A stretch of DNA of 53,271 nucleotides, taken from assembly GCF_946408925.1 (NCBI RefSeq), contig NZ_CAMJUE010000008.1:1-53271 (forward strand). The letters run 5' to 3'. The stretch's first letter is position 1. Every line of letters begins with the position of its first letter. The stretch comes from an uncultured Methanobrevibacter sp. (GTDB lineage: Archaea; Methanobacteriota; Methanobacteria; Methanobacteriales; Methanobacteriaceae). This document shows positions 46,501-53,271 of this stretch, in pieces. The notes under the pieces were generated by a model, which saw only the letters and a program-made list of their open reading frames with translations, was not told the DNA's origin and searched no databases. Made by a program: the position numbers and the translations under genes.

Positions 46501-48714
46501 AATATAAGTAATTTAAATGCAGGACAATGGGATGTTGAGGCATTTTATACAAATGACCTGTTCAATTCATCATCAGTGAAAAAATCCTTTAAAGTCAATA
46601 AAGCTAATTTCACATTTGATGTTTCGTATTCAGGTTTGAATTTTGGAAGTCAAACAGCTATCACATTAACTCTTCCAACTTCAATCACAGGAAATATTAC
46701 TTTTTTTGTTGACACATTTAAATATGAAAAGTCCCTTGAAAAGGATTATGTAGTTTTAAAGTTGGATAATTTGGATAAAGGTAAACATAATTTAACAATT
46801 AGTTATTCTGGTGATGTTAATTTTAATGAGGGTATTTTCAACACACAATTTTCAATTAGAAGTTTAAATGCGACTCTTGAATTATTAATTGATGATGTTG
46901 TGTATGGGGATATGATAAATGTAATGGCAAAACTTGACAAAAATGCCACTGGCGAAATAATATTCACAATCGATTCGATTAGTTTCAATGCTAAAATTAA
47001 CAATGGTACGGCAGTTTGGATGTTTAATGGTTTAAATGTTGGCAATTACACAATCTGTGCAAATTATTCGGGAGATGACAATTACTTTGACACTGTAACA
47101 AATGCTAATTTCAGCATCAATAAAGCGAATTCACATATTAACTTATATGCAAAAGAAGTTTATCTCGACCAAAATATTAGAATTTATGCAGATTTGAGTC
47201 AAAATGCAACTGGGGTAATAAGTTTTTCAATGAAGGATTATTATTCACCAAGAAATAAAACGATATCAAACTCAAAAAGTAACTGGTATATTTCACCATT
47301 GGAATATGGTCAGTATACTGTTTTTGCACAGTATTTTGGTGATAAAAATTATAATCCGTCAAATGCTACATTTATTCTAAATGTAACTCAGTATAGATCA
47401 CTTTTAGGTGTGACTATTGATGATGCAACAAACAATGAAAGGGTTGTTGTAAACATCCGTTTATTTAATGACCGTGGAATTGGAATAACTGATAAAGTTA
47501 CTTTGACATTGGATTCTAAACAATATGATGTGAATATTAGAAGAGGTATAGGTTCTTTAGTAATCGGTAAACTTCCAATTGGAAAATATACGTTCTCAGC
47601 GGTTTTTAAAGGAAATGAAAAATATTCTGGAAGTTCCGCCAATGGAAGTTTTAATGTAATCGATTCATATTTTAATGTCAATTTGATTGTAGGCAATTTC
47701 ACAAAGTATGTTGGAAGTAATGAGCAATTTAACATTATTTTATCTGATTTGAATGGAAAAAGTATTTCAGATGCATCCATTCAAGTGTTAATCAATAATA
47801 ATACATTTGATTTAATTACTGATAGTGAAGGTGTTGCGAGATTGGATATTGATTATCCTATTGGAGTTTACACGGCTGTAATTAAGTTTAATCAAACAGA
47901 CAAATATTATGGTGCAGAAGAGACAGTAAATATTGAAGTTTTATCTACCATAAGGTCTTTTGATTTAACAAAGGTCTATGGGACTGGAGGTCAATATTTT
48001 GCAATTTTTACAGACTGCAATGGCAAAGCACTAGCAAATACTCCAGTAACATTTACAATTTCCGGCAAAGACTACCAGTTTGTCACCGCTCCAAATGGTG
48101 TTGCAAGGATTAATATTAACATTAAACCCGGAAAATATACCATAACTGCTTTTAATCCTGTATCTGGTGAAAAAGCATTTAATACAATTTATATATTCCA
48201 GTACATTATGGAAAATAAAGATTTGACTTTTTATTACGGTGCTAATAAGAAATTCACTGCTAGATTGTTTGACGGTAATGGCAATCCTGTTGGTGAAGGT
48301 GTGGGTGCTGTTGTAAAAATCAATGGCAAAACTTACAATGTCCAAACAGACAAATTAGGTTATATCAATTTAAAAGTTAATATGGAACCAAAAACATATA
48401 CCATTACAACTTCTTACAATGGATTTACTGTTACTAATAAGGTTATTATTAAGCCTGTTTTAACTGCTAACAATATTATTGTTAAAAAAGGTAAAATTTT
48501 TAAATTCAAAGCTAAATTAGTAAATTCTAAAGGTAAAGCATTGAAGGGTAAAAAGATTATTTTTAAATTTAAAGGTAAAACATATAAATCTAAAACAAAT
48601 AAAAAAGGTTTTGCGTCAATAAAAATTAATTTAAAGTTAAAAATAGGTAAGCATAAAATTAAAGTCAAATGGGGTAAAAATAAAATTATGAAAATAATTA
48701 AAGTGACAAAATAA
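43531..48714 (+). CDS. Giant adhesin-like surface protein: beta-helix, many Ig-like repeats, Lys-rich C-terminal domain
   Basis: The largest protein here, 1727 residues. A signal peptide ends near residue 24 (MVSAVNA). A beta-helix domain (about 45-400) opens with IYVDINEGDDANNGKSEDES and closes with the DNWWNTNDDP motif common at the end of such helices. About 13 Ig-like repeats of 85-95 residues follow to about 1630, several of the form (D/G)N..Y.GD.NY.... The last 90 residues are a Lys-rich domain (KGKKIIFKFKGKTYKSKTN) closely related to the ends of the first and fourth adhesins. The start is TTG with GGTG five bases upstream. A 10-bp AT-only inverted repeat lies in the leader (43474-43483/43502-43511). 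It likely extends far from the cell surface. Confidence 0.9.
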   Translation: MKINKIIFILFLLSLILMVSAVNATDLNKTDVLGIEDNNVLSADIYVDINEGDDANNGKSEDESIKNFAKALEIAKDNDTIILSDGVYGGEDNTKIIIDKSITIQGGKNTTFDGDFSNYLFIVTDNVSVAFKNINFVNAYKHNSDMEILDGYDIEGIYGSALDIKDARVTLDNCYFQYNLAGFNSIGEFVYGGAISNCGDLTILNTDFYSNAISSNSEIFGYGGSIYNKARLVINNSKFIESSGYLMCYGGAIYNDGELIMDKSTIAKSSLGENSKGSAIYNAGNCTILNSIIENNIIEPTDFTYIYGAIFNSGNLIARSNIFKNNSAVYKQPFTEFTGSPMVYNIGNLDLTYNAFIDNVGFNGIATDIYLNAGGTINVDDNWWNTNDDPFSFDKINFDCINSWITSQLTPQYSSLKINEKINISHSWVSTNGEVISNSLVPAFEVVVSTFVGGNEISKKFMTNESIAFNFNNTSVKGSHVVRSNLNSIESRAVIDVGKINTYMDVFIDKNSFYYEEMITLNITLKDEDGNPLSGKINLQINDENKVVDVDDGMGSISFSNLDPKNYKVTLIYNGDSDHNRAFNQTTFSVNKTKSQLIISNVDDIKTNDTLKLNVVLKYASSSVASLYVNGIFKQEIYLNNGNTTLNLDYLEEGQYNVTIIYPENDYYESARDSVIFNVVKAHASINVYCQNITSGDDEIITIEVSTENFNSEVILSINGVNTTVLLKNKINTFKIYSLTNGTYKVNVFFKGNNRFNKTNSSSYFVVTRGKSSLNVSIEKNNLTGTVTVKTNQTKCSGIVDLFINNKHYVASLFRGQATFNVEFSKGSNYIYVFYGGDNNYDGSTWNTSIGEPINPFLIAENITCYEFNNFTYSVILCEENGFAVPNKNIIIKFLGKTYNVTTNNYGIANLTFNLNEGNYTIVATYENSTIVNNIFVEKIKFNLFAQNISYLDDEVVEVSFERNISGFVNFTLSNGITKLIEIKNNTAIWNISNLNAGQWDVEAFYTNDLFNSSSVKKSFKVNKANFTFDVSYSGLNFGSQTAITLTLPTSITGNITFFVDTFKYEKSLEKDYVVLKLDNLDKGKHNLTISYSGDVNFNEGIFNTQFSIRSLNATLELLIDDVVYGDMINVMAKLDKNATGEIIFTIDSISFNAKINNGTAVWMFNGLNVGNYTICANYSGDDNYFDTVTNANFSINKANSHINLYAKEVYLDQNIRIYADLSQNATGVISFSMKDYYSPRNKTISNSKSNWYISPLEYGQYTVFAQYFGDKNYNPSNATFILNVTQYRSLLGVTIDDATNNERVVVNIRLFNDRGIGITDKVTLTLDSKQYDVNIRRGIGSLVIGKLPIGKYTFSAVFKGNEKYSGSSANGSFNVIDSYFNVNLIVGNFTKYVGSNEQFNIILSDLNGKSISDASIQVLINNNTFDLITDSEGVARLDIDYPIGVYTAVIKFNQTDKYYGAEETVNIEVLSTIRSFDLTKVYGTGGQYFAIFTDCNGKALANTPVTFTISGKDYQFVTAPNGVARININIKPGKYTITAFNPVSGEKAFNTIYIFQYIMENKDLTFYYGANKKFTARLFDGNGNPVGEGVGAVVKINGKTYNVQTDKLGYINLKVNMEPKTYTITTSYNGFTVTNKVIIKPVLTANNIIVKKGKIFKFKAKLVNSKGKALKGKKIIFKFKGKTYKSKTNKKGFASIKINLKLKIGKHKIKVKWGKNKIMKIIKVTK

Positions 48715-48762
48715 TTGTTTTTTTCAAAACTTTTATTATGCTTTATAAACTAAAATTTATTC

Positions 48763-49176
48763 ATGATTTTCAAACTCAAAACAAAGGGCCATAGGAATGT
48801 GACATCCCAACACAAATCCACATTTGAACTTACAAAGGATGTTGAAATTGGCCCGACTGCAGACTGCATTGTGGGAACTTCCGCTGACAAATCAATGCTG
48901 GACTTTCCTGAGGAGTTCAAGGACAAGATTGCCAATTCCAACACAAAAATCAAGGTAATCTTGGATACGGAAAATGGTCATGATGAAATTAATGGTTTTG
49001 GCCATGAGGATTTGGCCTTGACTCATCCGACTGATATTGTATGCCGGACCAGTGATTTTACCTGCTCACGTACACTGATGATAAAGGCAGATAAGGCTGC
49101 AAGGGATCTTGATGAAAATTTGATAGAAGATTTAAAAAATGAAAATGTCATGGAAGTTACTATAAAATTATACTAA
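48763..49176 (+). CDS. DUF371 family archaeal protein
   Basis: A 137-residue soluble protein. The opening KTKGHRNVTSQHKSTFELTKD, the GPTADCIVGTSADKS segment and GHEDLALTHPTDIVCRTSDF match DUF371, a family found in many archaea with no assigned function. It lies between adhesin genes but carries no export signal, so the placement looks incidental. A tRNA gene follows 59 bases later. Confidence 0.88.
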   Translation: MIFKLKTKGHRNVTSQHKSTFELTKDVEIGPTADCIVGTSADKSMLDFPEEFKDKIANSNTKIKVILDTENGHDEINGFGHEDLALTHPTDIVCRTSDFTCSRTLMIKADKAARDLDENLIEDLKNENVMEVTIKLY

Positions 49177-49235
49177 AAACAGTTAACTATATATACATTG
49201 AAAAATATATTCATTAATAACTACTTTTGTTTTAT

Positions 49236-49322
<87 letters not shown>

Positions 49323-49381
49323 TTTATATAAATTTCATCATTTGATAAGTTATATATGACTTTTTTTACAAACAGATTAAC

Positions 49382-50947
49382 ATGAAGAAATTAGTGTTAA
49401 TATTGATTTTTATAATGGGATTATTTTTTGTTGCATCGGTTAGTGCAGCTGATTCGATTGACAGCAATCTAACAGATGATTATGATGATGCACAGGTCAA
49501 TACATTTTCTCATTTGTCCAGAATGATTAATGACACTCCTGAAAATCAGACATTGACATTAAATGGGGATTATACATATGTTGATGAGGACATCCATGGA
49601 ATAGTCATTTCAAAGCCGATAACCATTGACGGAGCAGGTCACACCATTGATGCCAATCATTCTTCCAGAATATTCAACATTACTGCAGATAATGTAGTTT
49701 TAAGAAACATCAACTTTGTAAATGGAAATACCTTGGGCAATTATTTCACCTCTGATGTTGGAGGAGGTGCAATATACTGGAGTGGAAATGATGGAAAAAT
49801 AGAATGCTGCAACTTTACAAACAATACTGGAAGCGGCATTGAGGATGATCCCTTTGACAAAGAGGAAACAATCGTTTCAGAGGACGGCATGATAACACAT
49901 GTCATACGTTCAAGACCAATGGGTGCTCGCATAAATGAGGGAGGTGCCATAACTTGGAGAGGAGACAATGGACATGTGGAAAAATGTATTTTTAAGGATA
50001 ATCATGTCGGATATCCCGATGGGGGAGGAGCTATCTGCTGGAGAGGAAACAATGGTAAAATCACTGATTCCACATTTCTCGATAATGGAGCATGGGTAGG
50101 TTCTGCCGTTGAATGGAGAGGGGATAACGGTTTAATATCTTATTCCAAATTTCTCAATGACGGAATATTTGATAAAGGAATTTACTGGGGTGGAGCAAAA
50201 GGAACAATAAAAGATTCAATTTTACTTTCTTCTGATGGCAGAGATGCTGTAAGAGGGCATTGTGATGATTTAAATGCGAATTTTAACTATTGGGGAGATA
50301 ATATATCCAATCCTAATCAGTTCTCAAAATATGATAATGTAAACAAGTGGTATGTTTCCAAAAATAATAATATTTCCTTTGAAAATTTAGCAATCGATGA
50401 TTCATTTATTCTCGTTCAGTCAATTCCAACATCCTCTCCAAAAATCATTTCAAAGGATTTAAAGATTTACTATAAATCCAAGGATAAATTCAAGATTCAG
50501 GTTTTCGATAAAAACGGCATGCCTGCAAGATATCAGGATGTCACATTCTCCATCGGCAATCATGAATATTCTGCCATAACTGACAGTGATGGTTATGCGG
50601 TATTGGCGGTTAAACAAAAGCCGGGCAAATATGCTGTATTTTCACAGTATGGAGATGTCATCGTAAAAAACAAGATAACTGTCAAGACAACACTAGTCAC
50701 TAAAAACCTATCCAAAAAGGTTAAAAAATCAGCCAAATTCAAGGTCAAGGTTTTAAACTCTAAAGGAAATCCTTATAAAAAACAAATTGTCAAGATTAAA
50801 TTCAAGGGAAAAATCTACAAATTAAAAACCAATAACAATGGAATGATTGCATTCAAAATACCTAAAAATCTTAAAGCAGGTAAATATACAATTAAAACAT
50901 CATATAATGGCTTAACAAATACCAATAAGATTATAGTTAAAAAATAA
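49382..50947 (+). CDS. Adhesin-like surface protein with Trp-repeat beta-helix and Lys-rich C-terminal domain
   Basis: A 521-residue exported protein. A signal peptide ends near residue 23 (VASVSA). A beta-helix (about 35-320) has five coils of the form G-x-A-x-x-W-x-G-x-x-G-x-I, of which two read WRGDNG (Trp192 and Trp245) and one WRGNNG. It closes with the NFNYWGDNISNP motif. An Ig-like domain (about 355-425) and a Lys-rich C-terminal domain (about 430-521), like those of the first and third adhesins, follow. The start is ATG; TTATATAT about 30 bases upstream suggests a leaderless transcript, unlike the other adhesins with leaders. The two RGD triplets resemble integrin-binding motifs but may be chance within the repeat. 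Confidence 0.9.
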   Translation: MKKLVLILIFIMGLFFVASVSAADSIDSNLTDDYDDAQVNTFSHLSRMINDTPENQTLTLNGDYTYVDEDIHGIVISKPITIDGAGHTIDANHSSRIFNITADNVVLRNINFVNGNTLGNYFTSDVGGGAIYWSGNDGKIECCNFTNNTGSGIEDDPFDKEETIVSEDGMITHVIRSRPMGARINEGGAITWRGDNGHVEKCIFKDNHVGYPDGGGAICWRGNNGKITDSTFLDNGAWVGSAVEWRGDNGLISYSKFLNDGIFDKGIYWGGAKGTIKDSILLSSDGRDAVRGHCDDLNANFNYWGDNISNPNQFSKYDNVNKWYVSKNNNISFENLAIDDSFILVQSIPTSSPKIISKDLKIYYKSKDKFKIQVFDKNGMPARYQDVTFSIGNHEYSAITDSDGYAVLAVKQKPGKYAVFSQYGDVIVKNKITVKTTLVTKNLSKKVKKSAKFKVKVLNSKGNPYKKQIVKIKFKGKIYKLKTNNNGMIAFKIPKNLKAGKYTIKTSYNGLTNTNKIIVKK

Positions 50948-50968
50948 CTATAATTATCTTCTTTTTTT
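50930..50968 (+). terminator. Terminator of fourth adhesin gene
   Basis: A 10-bp stem ATTATAGTTA (50930-50939)/TAACTATAAT (50945-50954) with loop AAAAA, then CTTCTTTTTTT. The stop TAA (50945-50947) opens the right arm. Confidence 0.75.
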
Positions 50969-50975
50969 CATTGCC

Positions 50976-50990
50976 AACTTATTTATAATA
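50976..50990 (+). promoter_or_regulatory. BRE/TATA promoter of galU
   Basis: AACTTATTTATAATA lies about 50 bases upstream of the ATG, giving a leader of about 25-30 bases with GGTGAT. Confidence 0.5.
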
Positions 50991-51037
50991 TTTAGGTTAA
51001 AAATTATATTAATATAAACTTTAAATGGTGATAAATT

Positions 51038-51889
51038 ATGAAAGCTGTAATTCCGGCGGCAGGTTTTGGAACAAGATTTTTACCTGCCACTAAAGCGCAA
51101 CCAAAAGAAATGTTGCCTGTCTATGACAAGCCAACAATTCAATATGTTATTGAGGAAGCGGTGGCTTCAGGCATTGATGATATTTTAATTGTAACCGGTA
51201 GGAATAAGAGATCTATTGAAGACCATTTCGACAAATCCTTTGAACTTGAACAGACCCTGCAAAGTGCAGGAAAAGATGACCGCTTAAAGCAAGTCCGTGC
51301 AATAACTGATCTGGCCGATATCTGTTATGTAAGACAAAAGGAACAGAAAGGTCTTGGGGATGCGATTTACTGTGCCAAAAAGCATGTTGGTGGAGAGCCT
51401 TTTGCGGTGCTTTTAGGAGATTCCATTACTAAAGGTCCGACCCCATGCACAAAACAGTTGGTTGATGTTTATGAAAAATACAATGCTTCAGCAATTTCCC
51501 TTGAGGCCGTGCCAAAAGAAAAAGTCGAAAGATACGGTATTATCAAAGGAACTGAAGTGGAAAACAATGTATACAATATTGAAAAGCTTGTTGAAAAACC
51601 GTTAGCTCACCAAGCACCATCTAACCTTGCTATAATGGGCCGTTATGTTTTAACACCCGACATTTTTGATAAAATTGATGAAACTGTACCTGGTGTAGGT
51701 GGAGAAATCCAACTGACCGATGCACTTCAGAAACTGGATGCAATATACGGTGTAACCTTTGAAGGAAAAACATATGATATCGGAAATAGGTTTGAATGGT
51801 TAAAGACATCCATAGAATTTGCAATGGATGATCCTGAATCAAAAGATGATTTAATTGAATATATGAAAGAAATGATTAGGGAAGCATAG
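51038..51889 (+). CDS. galU: UTP-glucose-1-phosphate uridylyltransferase
   Basis: A 283-residue nucleotidyltransferase that makes UDP-glucose from UTP and glucose 1-phosphate, for glycans and glycolipids. The signature AAGFGTRFLPATKAQPKEML is at the N-terminus. KQKGLGDAIYCAKKHVG, the LLGDSI metal site and VEKP and ALQKL segments are as in bacterial GalU. Length matches. ATG 51038 is preceded by GGTGAT at a normal distance. A related sugar-nucleotide substrate such as a hexosamine phosphate cannot be excluded. It is monocistronic as far as can be seen. Confidence 0.94.
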   Translation: MKAVIPAAGFGTRFLPATKAQPKEMLPVYDKPTIQYVIEEAVASGIDDILIVTGRNKRSIEDHFDKSFELEQTLQSAGKDDRLKQVRAITDLADICYVRQKEQKGLGDAIYCAKKHVGGEPFAVLLGDSITKGPTPCTKQLVDVYEKYNASAISLEAVPKEKVERYGIIKGTEVENNVYNIEKLVEKPLAHQAPSNLAIMGRYVLTPDIFDKIDETVPGVGGEIQLTDALQKLDAIYGVTFEGKTYDIGNRFEWLKTSIEFAMDDPESKDDLIEYMKEMIREA

Positions 51890-51905
51890 ACATAAACTCA
51901 AAGAA

Positions 51906-51982
51906 TTCTGGTCCAGAAGTAGCGGATTTATTCCAATTTTCATTTATAATGATTTATATGAACATCCATTTTCTGTTCATAT
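51906..51982. repeat. Two inverted repeats downstream of galU
   Basis: TTCTGG-T-CCAGAA (51906-51918) is a perfect dyad. A second, ATATGAACA (51956-51964)/TGTTCATAT (51974-51982), forms a 9-bp stem with a 9-nt loop. Neither is followed by a clear T-run. They may be a terminator for galU or operators for the next gene. Confidence 0.5.
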
Positions 51983-52109
51983 TTTGAAGTTCCGATTACT
52001 GTTAGATATGATGTTAAAAACTCATCAATCAAATGTCCCGTCACTCATGGTGTTGGAGTCTTATTAAAAATTACAAAAGATAAACTTATTAGAATGACAG
52101 GATGATAAT

Positions 52110-53271
52110 ATGCAATACAGACTAATTCCAAAAACGGGGGATGAAATATCTCCATTGGGTTTTGGAGCAATGAGACTACCATTAAAAAATGGTAAAGTCG
52201 ACCGTGAAAAGGCAACTGAACTGATTTATCATGCAATTGATAATGGTGTTAACTTTATTGATACGGCTTATCTTTATGGTGACAGCGAATCCTTTTTAGG
52301 TGAAATCCTTCAAGGAGAGTATAGGAATAAGGTTAAACTATGCACTAAATTGCCTGCCATCAATGTTAGAAAATATGAGGATATGGAGAAGTTCCTTAAT
52401 GAGCAGCTTAACCGTCTTCAAAGGGATTCAATTGATTATTATTTGATTCATGCCGTTGATTTGAAGACTATGAACAGATTGCTTAAACGTGATTTGATTA
52501 AATTTATCAATAAAGCTAAAAATGAGGGAAAAATTAAACACATCGGGTTTTCCTATCATGGTCCCAAAGAGGAATTTCCAATTTTAATTGATGGCTATGA
52601 CTGGGACGTTGTCATGGTTCAATACAATTACTTTGATGAAAATGTTCAGGCCAGTGTGGAAGGAATTGAATATGCCGCTTCAAAGGGAATGGGTGTTTTT
52701 GTTATGGAACCGTTAAAGGGAGGTATTCTTGCAGGTAAAATGCCTGATGAGGTTGAAGAGATATTTAAAAATGCAGACCCTAATAAAAGCAATGCCCAAT
52801 GGGCATTTCAATGGGTTTTGAATAACAGAAATATCACCTGTGTTTTATCCGGTATGAATTCATTAGAACAGTTAAATGAAAATTTGGAGGTGGCTGATAA
52901 AACCACTCCTATGTCTATGAGTTTTGAAGAGCTGGAAACTGTTGAACTTGTAAAAAGGGTGATGAGAAATTCCCTAAAGATTAACTGTTCTACATGCGGT
53001 TATTGTATGCCATGTCCTCAGGGGGTCAATATTCCTGAATGTCTGAAAATATACAATGAGAAATACTTATTTAACCATAAAGGTTTTTTCAATCCTGCTT
53101 TAATGGATTATTACCAGTATGTTGGGGGAATTATGGGAAGTTCAGGCAATGCAGGTAAATGTAATGGCTGCAGCAGGTGTTTGAGAAAATGTCCTCAAAA
53201 ATTGGACATTGTTGATGAATTAAAAAAAGTTAAAAAAGAATTTGAGTTTCCAGGTTCCAAATATGTTTTGT
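52110..53271 (+). CDS. Aldo/keto reductase with C-terminal 4Fe-4S ferredoxin-like region; 3' end outside window
   Basis: A reductase of at least 387 residues, cut by the window edge. The AKR part has Asp51, Tyr56 (DTAYLYG), Lys80 (CTKLP) and His114 (YLIHAVD). After about residue 290 a Fe-S region follows, with CSTCGYCMPCPQGV and CNGCSRCLRKCP, the arrangement expected for two 4Fe-4S clusters. Such AKR-ferredoxin proteins are common in anaerobes; electron donor and substrate are unknown. ATG 52110 is preceded by AGGATGAT. It is separated from galU by about 220 bases with two inverted repeats. Confidence 0.93.
   Translation, partial: MQYRLIPKTGDEISPLGFGAMRLPLKNGKVDREKATELIYHAIDNGVNFIDTAYLYGDSESFLGEILQGEYRNKVKLCTKLPAINVRKYEDMEKFLNEQLNRLQRDSIDYYLIHAVDLKTMNRLLKRDLIKFINKAKNEGKIKHIGFSYHGPKEEFPILIDGYDWDVVMVQYNYFDENVQASVEGIEYAASKGMGVFVMEPLKGGILAGKMPDEVEEIFKNADPNKSNAQWAFQWVLNNRNITCVLSGMNSLEQLNENLEVADKTTPMSMSFEELETVELVKRVMRNSLKINCSTCGYCMPCPQGVNIPECLKIYNEKYLFNHKGFFNPALMDYYQYVGGIMGSSGNAGKCNGCSRCLRKCPQKLDIVDELKKVKKEFEFPGSKYVL

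Overview
The window looks like chromosome of a pseudomurein-walled methanogen of the Methanobacteriaceae, most likely Methanobrevibacter. The DNA is very AT-rich. Core promoters are archaeal (BRE/TATA), several genes are leaderless or nearly so, and other genes carry Shine-Dalgarno sites of the GGTGAT type. Gene families typical of the group are present: archaeal LonB, cobyric acid synthase, a MurT-like Mur ligase, DUF2193, DUF371, DUF5814-type helicase, a candidate pseudomurein peptidase, and several large adhesin-like proteins. Species is not assigned.

Layout. 1-4.5 kb: 3' end of a non-ribosomal peptide synthetase ending in a carrier and a thioester-reductase domain, then a MATE exporter with an extra cytosolic domain and an aldo/keto reductase (AKR); a possible peptide-aldehyde or alcohol pathway. 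4.5-9.8 kb: a hairpin-rich gap, a purine permease, a divergent HxlR regulator/AKR pair with a clear candidate operator, a SAM methyltransferase and another AKR. 9.8-21.5 kb: mostly housekeeping genes (cobyric acid synthase, LonB, MurT-like ligase, ADP-ribosylglycohydrolase, GNAT, PRPP synthase, UvrB) with four small proteins of unknown function. 21.5-31.3 kb: a secreted C39/C71-like cysteine peptidase, Amt, UvrA, a DUF2193-MIP channel pair, and a DUF368 polyprenyl-phosphate transporter relative. 31.3-36.4 kb: a DNA-processing block (SF2 helicase, HerA-like ATPase, a small winged-helix-like protein, convergent GIY-YIG protein). 36.9-51 kb: four secreted adhesin-like proteins (beta-helix and Ig-like repeats), interrupted by DUF371 and tRNA-Leu(GAG). 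51-53.3 kb: a GalU-type nucleotidyltransferase and a Fe-S AKR that runs off the window.

Themes. Much of the window serves the cell surface: a MurT-like ligase, a DUF368 lipid-carrier transporter, a GalU sugar-nucleotide enzyme, a wall peptidase, and adhesins that end either in a shared lysine-rich domain or in a membrane anchor. A second theme is reductive chemistry (four AKRs plus the NRPS reductase domain). No insertion sequence, CRISPR array, integrase or rRNA was seen. The best candidates for undescribed biology are the NRPS/MATE-fusion/AKR locus, the DUF2193-MIP pair, the helicase/HerA-like block, and the structured non-coding elements at 4.5-4.9 kb and 11.4-11.5 kb.
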